From NCBI GenBank assembly GCA_022414725.1, contig CM039463.1, forward strand, positions 74,188,009 to 74,252,008: a stretch of 64,000 nucleotides of DNA, in the 5' to 3' direction. Both the position numbers and the translations under genes were made by a program. The notes under the pieces were generated by a model, which was given only the letters and a program-made list of their open reading frames with translations, did no database searches and was not told the DNA's origin. The stretch comes from Microglena sp. YARC. Lineage: Eukaryota; Chlorophyta; Chlorophyceae; Chlamydomonadales; Chlamydomonadaceae. Of this stretch, positions 30,406 through 41,200 are shown piece after piece (the stretch's first letter is position 1; every line of letters starts with the position of its first letter).

Positions 30406-32095
30406 AGTAGGGGGGGGGGCAGAGCTGGACAGGTGGGTGGTGGTGGTGAATGCCCTTTACTCATAGGGTGCTATGAAACGTGTGACAAAACCCGAACCCC
30501 AGATGCATTTTTTGTAGGAGCTTTACATTGGGAAGAGGGGCTGATGGTGGTGTGTGTGGGACGCATGAACTTGTGGTTTTCCCTTTTTCAAATTTCGTTT
30601 TTCCAGTTTACTGTTGGGTGTACAAGGACTACGCTTATAACGCACTGTTTCTTTTTGGGGCTATGTGACGGAATGACACCTTCTGGTGGAGAGAGGCACA
30701 GATATATGTTGACTCAAGGCATCTTTACACGCTGGTGGCTGGACTATATCCAGCCGACAGTCAACTATGAGACTGGGTTACGGGCTTAGGAATGCGGCTC
30801 TGTCCACGAGGACACGCCACTGTCAGTTAGACTGACCTAGCTGTCGCTAGACTCTGGCACTACGTATAGCAGCTCAAGGGCAGCTCCTGTCCCCCGTCTT
30901 TCGGTGAAACCTGAAGCCAGCTAGTGCATATATAAGCTGGCATGACGGGCATTCTAACTTGAACTTGAACTTGGTTACATAGCTTCAGCCAGCAATTTGG
31001 CTGCTCGCCGTCTGACGGGCATTCCAATGCACCACATAGATTTGGGCTTCACCCAGTGGCTGGCTCATGGAGCTGACTGGAAGCTGCCATGCGTAGCCCC
31101 AAAAAGAAAGAGTGGAATGAGTATCGATGTTACTGCTGGCCAAGCATTAGAACTAGTTGTTCCCTACATGTTTGATTCAGAATTCGCTGGGTAGCCAAAT
31201 GGACTATGTAGTTTGTAGTATGTTTAGTTGGATTGATTACAATATTGCATGGTATATTAGCTTCCAGGGAATCCAGGCCCCTCATTGTCTACAGGCAGAG
31301 TCATTTGGGAATGGTTACATGATTGATTAGTGTTCAAGCTGCGCACTGCCTGCGGGGGGAGCCAACATTTTGAATTTGAATTGTTACATGGACGATGTTA
31401 CGTTGTGTATACATTCTTTTCAAGGAAAAGGAGGTAACCCACTCCCATCTGCCCCAAACAGTAGTATACAAATTGTCTCCCCCCCACCCCTTCAATATAA
31501 TTAAGAGGCTCAACTTGAAATTGAAATTGTTACATCCGTGTAATACCGTTACTCACAGGACATGAAGTTAAGGACACCATAGTGTAACTTGAAATTATAT
31601 ATAGATTACGGGTATTTACACTTAATGACGAACATCAGGACCGTGACGTCGACCTTCACCACCGACGGAGATCGAGATCCCTGTCCACTTCACACCAACT
31701 GCAACGGGCTGGCGCACATTGTGTCATCCTCAAAATTCCTACACAGGAATTGTCTGGTATTCAAAATTCAGTTCTGCCCCCCCTTTGGTTTGCCCAAGTA
31801 CCGTAGTCACCCTTCACCTTCGCAGGGGGCGGCCAGAAACATTATTTCAAACAAAATAGTAGCAAGACAGTTTTCTAAGCATAGTTCAGCTACACTTCCC
31901 CTTGGGGGTAGTCATCCAACTCGGACCCAATGTCGAATGGGCCTTGACCGGAGGCGAGTCCAGGTTTCGTCCCAGTCAGGCAAATGATGGCAGCAGGGAG
32001 GCTCAATAAAGGCACCCCAATAGACACATGATGACACCAAATCTGTAACCAAGGCAAACCAAGGACTGCTTTTATTATTGTTATTAAAAGTGGGG
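30406..32095. other. Intergenic, no recognised gene
   Basis: Non-repetitive sequence between the MRG and RRM genes. Open frames at 30433-30789, 30997-31194 and 31589-31987 have no recognisable motifs. At 30893-30955 a small hairpin (GCCAGCTA...TAAGCTGGC) follows GTGAAACCTGAA and could be the 3' end of an old retroelement. Nothing is certain. Confidence 0.4.
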
Positions 32096-32479
32096 GTGGG
32101 AGGGAGGGGGAACACACAAACACACACAAACATGTAACCAAAGGACTGCTTTTATTATTATCATTATTATTATTATTATTATAGTTGGGGGTCGAATCGG
32201 GGTTGGGTGGGTGGGAGGGGAACACACACACACATATGACATATCCCCCCCCCCCCCCCCCCCCCCCCCACGCACACCACACACACACACACACACACAC
32301 ACACATTCACTCATAACCACCCATTCACCCATCCATACCCATCCATACCCATCCATACCACCCACCCATACACTCAAGTGGTGTCAATGAACTGCCCTTG
32401 TCAAAACAAACTCAATGGTGGTCATTTGGAGGCCTGAGTAAAAAAGATAGCATAACAACTGAGGAAGGCTGATTCCCCC

Positions 32480-32516
<37 letters not shown>
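32096..32516. repeat. Microsatellites and poly-C run
   Basis: Blocks of ACACAC, TTATTATTATT and CCATACCCAT, a C-run at about 32247-32269 and a pure run of 36 C at 32481-32516. The sequence ACTGCTTTTATTATTATT occurs twice (32066 and 32146), showing local duplication. Confidence 0.8.
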
Positions 32517-32843
32517 TTCCCCAAATGAGGTGCTTGGAATGACCTGAAAATTAGCTTAAAACATAGCCCTTGAATCGTGCCATTACAGCCCCATTCTCAG
32601 AGGAAGAAAAAACGATCGACCTTATTGAAAATTTGGAGCCCTGGGCTACCGTACTCCCGCTAACGATAACAATGTTGTGTTTTTACGTTTTTTAGATTTT
32701 GCCACTGGGAAAATGATATCTGGTCATGGATATCAGTAGGATATATGTTACAGTCCAGGGGTAGGCCAAATAGGCTAAATGGACTTGTCCAACCGTCTAG
32801 GAAATGTTGTTTTCTGTAGACGTCACTGTTGGTGCATCTGTTT

Positions 32844-33030
32844 CAGGGTGCTTCAAATTGCCAAATTGGCCAGCGCACTTGAAAACAAAAAAACTGCGCT
32901 TTGTTGTGCATAAAGCGCAAAAAATGCTTGCTGCGCCCACAGGGAGTTGCAAAAAACTGCGCTTAAAACGATGAGGGGGTCAAAAAGTCAGCGCTCAAAA
33001 GCGCAAAAGCGCGCGCTTTGAAGTACCCTG
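32844..33030. mobile_element. hAT-type MITE, copy 1 (GC-palindrome family)
   Basis: 187 bp. Termini CAGGGTGCTTCAAA and TTTGAAGTACCCTG are inverted repeats (13 of 14). It is flanked by a perfect 8-bp target duplication ATCTGTTT (32836-32843 and 33031-33038). The interior holds GCGCAAAAGCGCGCGC and AAGCGC motifs and no coding sequence. Confidence 0.85.
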
Positions 33031-33269
33031 ATCTGTTTACAGCAGAGTGAAGATAACAATAGTCGCTGAAGAGCGATAGATAAAGAGATCAAATGCATAC
33101 TGCATAGCTGGCACAGGCCAGTTTTTTTCGTTTTTGAAGCCTCCCCTTTCCATAGCTATTCTGGTTCCGGAGCCGTCCACAGGCGTCTGTCGGCAGACGA
33201 CACGTGCCCGTGATGGGACTCAGTCAAGTGCGTACTTCGCCTACTCTAGAGATGACATATAGTCAGACT

Positions 33270-33464
33270 CAGGGTAATTCAAAGCGCGCGCTTTTGCGCT
33301 TTTGAGCGCTGACTTTTTGACCCCCTCTGCGCTTTAAGCGCAATTTTTTGCAACCCCTTGTGGGCGCTGCAAGCAATTTTTGCGCTCTTTGCACTACAAA
33401 GCGCAGTTTGTTTGGTTTCAAGTGCGCTAAAGCGCTGGCCAATTTGGCCATTTGAAGTACCCTG
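33270..33464. mobile_element. hAT-type MITE, copy 2, inverted relative to copy 1
   Basis: 195 bp. Left end CAGGGTAATTCAAAGCGCGC equals the right end of copy 1, and the right end is GGCCATTTGAAGTACCCTG. Flanks GTCAGACT (33262-33269) and GCCAGGCT (33465-33472) match in 6 of 8, an aged target duplication. Confidence 0.8.
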
Positions 33465-33539
33465 GCCAGGCTATAACAGGAAAGGCTTAAAAAGAAAAAG
33501 CACCGATGAACTGACCCCCAAACAATCGTTTTACTCACG

Positions 33540-34260
33540 GGGGACCTGAGTTCGTGCTGCAGTGATCATATTATTCTACACGAATTAATTAATACATACT
33601 GTAAGTGGTTGAGATCTGGGTCCTGCTCTAGGGGGTTTAATACCTACGCCACCCAAACGGTGGTTGGGAGGTTGGTTTGTTTGTCCTCGACACAACCCTG
33701 ATGTAATGGTTTTTTTGGCCTTGTGGGTGCTTTTTTCTTTTTGTTTAAAGCACAGAGTCTCATACACCCTAAGTAACTTTAACATGTAATGTAATGCAAT
33801 GTAACATACGGTAGTTTGCCTTGTTACGAGGCGTGAGGTTGAGAGGGCCAGCCCGTTTGCTTTCACTGACTGGGGCCATCCACCAAGAGGGGTGTGTGTG
33901 TGTGTGTGTGTGTTGTGTGTGTGTGTGGTGGTGGTGGGGGGGGGGGTGGGTGGGGGGGGGGGGGGGGGCATCATCCCCCTGAGGGACGGTTTTGGGCCTG
34001 TTCCCATGTGTCTTCTGCACCCGACAATGGACTGGAAGGAGACTGTGGCATGGGTGTGAAGTTTGGTGCAGAGCTCGAGGGCGGCTAATTTGGAGAAACC
34101 TACGTCCTACGCGGGTAAGGTTGGGAAGTGCATTGGATAGTTATAGGTCCTCTGTGGTACCCAATGTAACACTTGAGTAAATCACTTTATATCCCTGATC
34201 TTTCAGAGCCTGGGATAGGGTCTTGAGCCCGATCCCCCTTTTTGCGCATATTTAACCAAG
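33540..34260. other. Intergenic with a dispersed 50-bp repeat and a G-run
   Basis: Contains TTGCCTTGTTACGAGGCGTG, then AGGGCCAGCCCGTTTGCTT (about 33818-33862), the reverse complement of 17470-17522. GT repeats and a G-run follow at about 33890-33968. No gene is recognised. Confidence 0.4.
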
Positions 34261-34500
34261 GTGGTTGGTGTCAAGAGTAGTAGCCGACTTCAACTATGTG
34301 GATGGGAGGGACATGGGGGTGGGTTGGTATCAGAGCAGTTAGCCGACTTCAACTATGTGGATGGGAGGACATGGGGTGGGGTTGGTGTCAGAGCAGTAGC
34401 CGACTTCAACTATGTGGATGGGAGGACATGGGGTGGGGTTGGTGTCAGAGCAGTAGCCGACTTCAACTATGTGGATGGGAGGACATGGGGTGGGGGTGGA
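34261..34500. repeat. ~57-bp tandem repeat, 4 copies
   Basis: Unit AGCCGACTTCAACTATGTGG, ATGGGAGGACATGGGGTGGG, GTTGGTGTCAGAGCAGT. Units start near 34282, 34341, 34397 and 34454 and stay open in one frame (ADFNYVDGRTWGG). No exon is identified. Confidence 0.8.
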
Positions 34501-35308
34501 GCATGTTTCTTCCGAGCTACTCCTCCACCGAGGTCAGCTACCTTCCTAACCACATTCCCGAAAGTGCCCGCACTCCTTACAGCCTTCCAATGCCAGATTT
34601 GAGGGAATTGGAAGAATCCCATTTCGTATACTTTTTGATATATTATTTGATGGAAAGTAAAAGCAATTTTCTGTTTCTAGGGATTTCAAAATTGATAAAA
34701 TGGAATCCATTGGGTCTATGGCGGATTCGTAATCTATTCTGATGGTGATGCTCCAGTCACAGGGAAAAAGCCCGAAAGTATCTTTGTATTTACTACTTCA
34801 TTCCCCTTACTAGCATGGTCATAAATCATAATTGATGATGACACTCGAAAAAATTTAGGGCTTGGGAAAACTTCCTTGACCCAGCTTAAACCTCCTTGCA
34901 CAATTGAAGCGCCAGCCAGGTTGTCCCCTTGCTTACTTGCAGTGCGAGTTATTTTGGCAAGTGCGAGTTATCAAGGCAGTACAGTTCCCATGTACCTCAG
35001 GTCAGGTCCCCCCAAGATGGACAGGCCGATTGTCAGTGTGACCCTCCAGTGAGGGTGTGACCCCAAGCCTGTTGTGGCCAGCCAACCGTAATCATCCTAC
35101 GCCTACTGCCAGCGCGGCATCGAGTTGCTGAAGCCAATCCACCGCGGGGTCATTTCCCTTTCCTTATTTCTCTTGTCATCGCTAAGTGCAATATCTCACG
35201 TGCCGTTGCTTAAGCCATGCCACTGCGACTTCTTTGAGTTCCTTTTCAGTTTCGGGCCTAGGATCGTAATCAGGGGCGGGAAATGGATCAATTGCAATAA
35301 TTAAAAGC
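34501..35308. promoter_or_regulatory. Upstream region of the RRM gene
   Basis: Unique sequence without recognised genes, ending at the ATG at 35309. It probably contains the promoter and 5' UTR of the plus-strand RNA-binding gene. I see no specific elements. Confidence 0.3.
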
Positions 35309-35574
35309 ATGCCCGCTGACGCTTCCAAGCCCGGCTCTGGCTCGCAAGGGCCGAGCAAGAGGAAGCGAACTGAGAAAGATGCACCTGTAAAGCCTTCCAG
35401 ACGCAGTGCTTCAGAGGTAGCAGCGATCGTTGCGAATGATGCGCCCCTGCGAGTTGGATTTCGAAACGAAATCGCGAAGATAATAACCAGCAGTACTTCC
35501 GCTTTGCTCAGGCGGCAGTGACTCAGGAAACGATGCTGCGGGCGTTTTGAAGGCCTTGTTAGAAGCAGCAAAAG
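35309..35574 (+). CDS. RRM-gene exon A: start
   Basis: ATG at 35309 opens MPADASKPGSGSQGPSKRKR, a basic (possibly nuclear-targeting) region, to EIAKIITSS. Removing 35493-35511 (GTACTTCCGC...CTCAG, 19 nt, GT to AG) joins to GSDSGNDAAGVLKALLEAAK, donor AAAAG|GTGAGA, phase 1. Without the removal the frame stops at 35521. The downstream frame is fixed by its match to the API5-like part in exon B. Confidence 0.75.
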
Positions 35575-38167
35575 GTGAGATCACTGGTTAGCTGTAGCAA
35601 TGCACTGCTTATACCCGCTGCATTGCATGGATGTTAGAAAGTAGTGCCTGAATGCCTCCTTCAGGACTTACAAGGCCATGTGAGACTACAAGGTCCTACC
35701 TAGTGAGCCCTGCCGTGGGTTGGGCCTTGGTCCAGTCTAGTCTCACCAGAGCCCCTTAAGGATCCCATGTCTTCATATATCTATGCATGCGCAAATGCAT
35801 CAGGGTTTTTTCTGAAGGAAATGAAGCGGTGTCTTAACATAGCACCTTGATGCTACTAGCAGCGTTCACAAGGTTCTTGTTTCGTTGCTGTCAACCGCCA
35901 TGGTAGCTGTGTCCAAATAAAGTAGCAGCCCGTTCTCTACCGCCGCAAGAACCCTTAATACTACAATAATAATAATGCCCCACTAGGCGTTATCATTACT
36001 GTCCCCCCTTCCCCCCACCCCCACCACACACTCACACACATAAACTCGCACACTCTCACTCTGACACACACACATTCACCCATACCCACCCATTACCCAC
36101 CCATTCACCTACCATACACCAATACGTAACATACCCCAGGAAACTGCGGAGCTCGCAGGTGTGGGAATTATAACACACACATCCAGCACCACCGCACATA
36201 CACATGACACACACACAGCACCACCACACACACACACCCAGCACCACCACACACACACACACATCACCACAGACACGCACATGACACACACATCAGCACC
36301 ACCACACAAGACACCAGCACCAACCACCGCACACACTCCATGATACACACACCCAGCACCACCACCACACACACACCCAGCACCCACACACACGCACACA
36401 TCCAGCACCACCGCACACAACACCATGACACAACACCCCAGCACCGACCACCACACACACACCAGCACCACCACACACACACATCCAGCACCACGCACAC
36501 ACACCATGACACACACCGCCAGCATCACCACACCACACACAAGTGCAACCACACACAACACACATCCAGCACACCGCACACACACCATGACAACACACCC
36601 AGCACCACCACCAACACACACACCAGCACCACACACACTTGCACACATCCAGCACCACCGCACACACACCATGACACACACACCCAGCACCACCACACAC
36701 CACCCACACACCCACACACCACACCACCACACCACAGCCCACCCACACCCAGCACACACACGCAACAACCACACCATGCACCACCCAGGCACACAAACAC
36801 ACAGTCACACACACACACACACATGCCACCCAGGCGTTAGCAGTACTATTACATCGTGTGTTACTGCAGGAAACTGCGGAGCTCGCTCTTATTATGGTAT
36901 TGCGTCACGATAATTTTAATGGTTTTCAAATAAATTCAAAATTTTGGTGAGACGGCTTCGTCCGATTAATATCATATAATATTGTATAATATTATTTATT
37001 CACTTACATTATATAACATAGCCAACCCCTACCCATACTGCAGGAAACTGCGGAGCTCGTAGGTTGGCTGCACGCCTAGTGCCCCGCTTCCTGCATCGAT
37101 TCCCTCAGCAGGTGGTGCCAGCTGCAGACCTACTGCTGTCACTCCATCAGGTGGGGCGCTGTGGTGGTGCTGGGTGTGTGTGTCAAGGTGTTAGCATGTG
37201 TGTGTGTAGTGATGGTAGTAGTGTGTGTGTGTGCAATGGTGTGTGTGTAGTGGTGGTGGTGGTGCCAGCTGCAGACCTACTGCTGTCACTACACCAGGTG
37301 GGGCGCTGTGGTGGTGCTGGGTGTGTGTGTCAAGGTGTTAGCATGTGTGTGTGTAGTGATGGTAGTAGTGTGTGTGTGTGCAATGGTGTGTGTGTAGTGG
37401 TGGTGGTGGTGCCAGCTGCAGACCTACTGCTGTCATACACAGGTGGGGCGCTGTGGTGGTGCTGGGTGTGTGTGTCAAGGTGTTAGCATGTGTGTGTGTA
37501 GTGGTGGTGGTGGTGTGTGTGTGTGCCATGGTGTGTGTGTAGTGGTGGTGGTGGAGCCAGCTGCAGACCTACTGCTGTCACTACACCAGGTGGGGCGCTG
37601 TGGTGGTGCTGGGTGTGTGTGTCAAGGTGTTAGCATGTGTGTGTGTAGTGGTGGTGGTGGTGGTGGGTGAGTGTGTGTGTAGTGGTGGTGCTGGGTGTAT
37701 GTGTGGTGGTGGTGGTGCTGTGTGTGTGTGTCATGGTGTGTGAGTGTGTGTGTCATGGTTGTGTGTGTTGTAGTGGTGGTGGTGGTGTGTGGTGCCATGG
37801 TGTGTGTGTAGTGGTGGTGGTGGTGTCAGCTGCAGACCCACTGCTGTCACTGCACCAGGTGAGGCGCTGTGGTGGTGGTGGAGGTGGGTGGGTGTCAAGG
37901 TGTGTGTGTGTGGTGCTGTGTTTGTGTCATGGTGTGGTGGTGGTGGTGGTGGTGGTGTGTGTTTTTGTGTAGTGCTGGGGGTGAGCGGTCGTCAAGGTGT
38001 CAGCATGTGTGTGTGTATGTAGGTAGTTGTTTAGGGTTGATGATGGTGTGTGTGTATAGGTGTAGGTGTAAGTGTGGGTTTGCAATGCATCAGGTGTGTT
38101 AGTGTGGCGGTGCTGCGTGTGGGTGAGTGTGTGTGGGTCCCCAGTGCCGCTTGCCTGTGGTGAGGGT

Positions 38168-38215
<48 letters not shown>

Positions 38216-41200
38216 GGGGGGTATGCCTGCCAGTGCACTTGCCTGCGGGTGGGTGTGGATGTTGGGGTCTGTGTGTGACTGGTTGTTAGTGTGTGGGTGT
38301 CTGGGTTGCTGGGTGGGCGGGTGAGCCGGGTAGGCGGAATGCGCTGTTTTTTGTGTGGTGTTGGTTTGTGTGTTGGTGTCTGGGTGTGCATCGCTATGTG
38401 TGCATGGGAACATGATTAAGTCCCCCCCACCCACCCCCCCCACCCACACCCACACCCACACCTACCCCTACCCCTACCCCCCCTTCCTACAAATTCCCCT
38501 ACCCTTACTTCCCATCCCCCCCCCCCCCCCCCCCCTCCTCCCAGGACAAGTATGCAAACAAGCTTGACGTAGACACCATTGTCAACTCCACACACACGGA
38601 TGCACTCAAGGGCCTGGCAGATGTGTTGCAAGCTGCCACCAAGCTAGCTGATAAAGCGGTGCCTACTGTGCTTCGTATTGTTGACTACGTGCTCAGGTAG
38701 GGGGTAGGGGGGTGATTTTGCTTACAGAAACGGTATTTATTTACGGCATTTATTGTAAGTACAAGCCCTTACAGACTTAAATGCCGGCCGCCCCCACCTT
38801 AAATGCCGGCCACCCAACCCTGGCCACTAAGCTAGCTGATAAAGCGGTGCCTACTGTGCTTCGTATTGTCGACTACGTGCTCAGGTAGGGGGTAGGGGGG
38901 TAGGGGGGGTGATGTCTGCTTTTGCTGATGCCCAACCTGCACCCAACCCTGGCCACCAAAGCTAGCTGATAAAGCGGTGCCTACTGTGCTTCGTGTTGTC
39001 GACTACGTGCTCAGGTAGGGGGGTAGGGGGGGTAGGGGGGTGATGTTGCTTTTGCTGATGCCAACCCTGCCACCCAACCTGGCCACCAAGCTAGCTGATA
39101 TAGCGGTGCCTACTGTGCCTCGTATTGTCGACTACGTGCTCAGGTAGGGGGTAGGGGGGGTAGGGGGGTGATTTGCATACAGAAATGGTATTTATTTTAC
39201 GTATAAGCCCTTACAGACCAATATCATGCAGACGTAAACACCCTTAATGACCAACAATTTACAGCTTAGGGCCATATAGGGCCATTTAGGGCCATTTAGG
39301 GCCATTTAGGGCCATCTAGGGCCATTTAGGGCCATGTAAGGCCATCTAGGGCCATTTAGGGCCATTTAGGGCCATCTAGGGCCATTTAGGGCCGTTTAGG
39401 GCCATTTAGGGCATTTAGGCATCTAGGGCATCTAGGGCCATTTAGGGCCATGTAAAGGCCATCAAGGGCCATTTAGGGCCATTTAGGGCCATCTAGGGCC
39501 ATCTAGGGCCATCTTGGGCCATTTAAGGCCGTTTAGGGCCATCTAGGGCCATTTAGGGCCATTTCGGGCCAAACGTTTAGCTAACCTGTTCCAGCCACCT
39601 AACCCTGGCCACCAAGCTAGCTGATAAAGCGGTGCTTACTGTGCTTGGTATTGTCGACTACGTGCTCAGGTAGGGGGTAGGGGGATGATGTCTGTTTTTT
39701 GGCGGAGCCCCCTCTTCAAGGGGGCGGGAGCCCCCATGTTTACCCCTTCGTCCGTTTGTCCGACCGAAAAATTGCTTGAAGCCTGACACGTCACACAACG
39801 GTCGCGTAACTAACTCGCTTCATTCGGTCAGCTACATCCCACAACCTGCCATCACCATGACTTGTAAAGGAAGGTGTGAGCTTTAGGACAAACTACTTTT
39901 TATTTTAATGGAATTTGTTTTGAGCGCGATAGACCTTGAATCATCTTTATGAAAAAGGTGACTCAACTTAGGGAAGCCCATAGTTAAGAAATTAGCATGT
40001 TTCAGTTGACCTGGTCCCCACCAATTGAGCAAACCCAAATTTGAGTATTTATATATCAAACTGATGTGTTTGGGCAACTTAATGCCAAAAAATATTTGAC
40101 TTTGGACTGGAGGCCATAGTCTAAAACCATGCGATTCATGCTCACCAAGACTTAGGCACCTATGGATATATATTATATACTATTTATACAGCACAACATT
40201 TATATACCATATATTTATACCGCTCAACCCCCTTGATGATGGCGACAATGAGCATCGTGCAGCGCCGCACTTCAATTGTTTTGAAAACCATTTAAAACCC
40301 ATAAAAAATCCATAAAACCCATAAAACCCATTGTTTTGAAAACCATTTAAAACCCATAAAAAATTAAATACAATCGTTAGACTACTCTGAACCATTAACC
40401 AGCCATTTGCACCAATTTGCTAATCATCTTACAACCACATACAGCTCAACCCCTTGATCACGATGAAGAGCACGCGCGCACAACAGCGCCGCACTTATAA
40501 TCGTTTTGAAAACCATTTAAAACTGATTAAAAACCATTAAAACCGATTAAAAACCATTTTAAACACATTTGTTAACCATTATTAAAAACATTTAAAACCG
40601 TAATTAAAACCATTTAAAACCCATTTAAAACATATTTGTTAACCATTATTAAGAACCATTTAAAACCGATTAAAAACCATTTAAAACCATTTAAAACACA
40701 TTTGTTGACCATTATTAAAAACCTTTAAAACCGATAAAAAACCATTTTAAACCATTCAAAACACATTTGTTAACCATTATTAAAAACCATTTAAAAACGA
40801 TTAAAAAACATTTAAAACCATTTAAAACACATTTGTTAACATTATTAAAAAAACCATTTAAAACGATTAAAAACATTTAAAACCATTTAAATCACATTTG
40901 TTAACCATTATTAAGAACCATTTAAAACCGATTAAAAACCATTTAAAACCATTTAAAACACATTTGTTAACCATTATTAAAACCATTTCCCAGCCACTTC
41001 CAACATTCTAGCCATTTTTCAACCATAGCTCAGTAACACAGGCAGCTCGATCCCCTTGATGACGGCAAAGAGCTCAGCACCAGACAACAGCGCCGCACTT
41101 TGGACAGTATTAAATGATAACGCCAGTACAAATCTGTTGATCCATTTATTTTTGATTTTGCGAATTGCGATGCTTAGAAAACCAAACCATTAGTAAGCCG

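Noticed and set aside
32844..33464. One 620-bp foldback element with ~190-bp inverted arms
   Set aside because: Each arm has its own terminal repeats and its own target duplication, so they are two separate MITEs.
36293..36829. Minus-strand cysteine/valine-rich frames over the CA array
   Set aside because: Low-complexity CA/CCA repeats in the RRM gene's first long intron.
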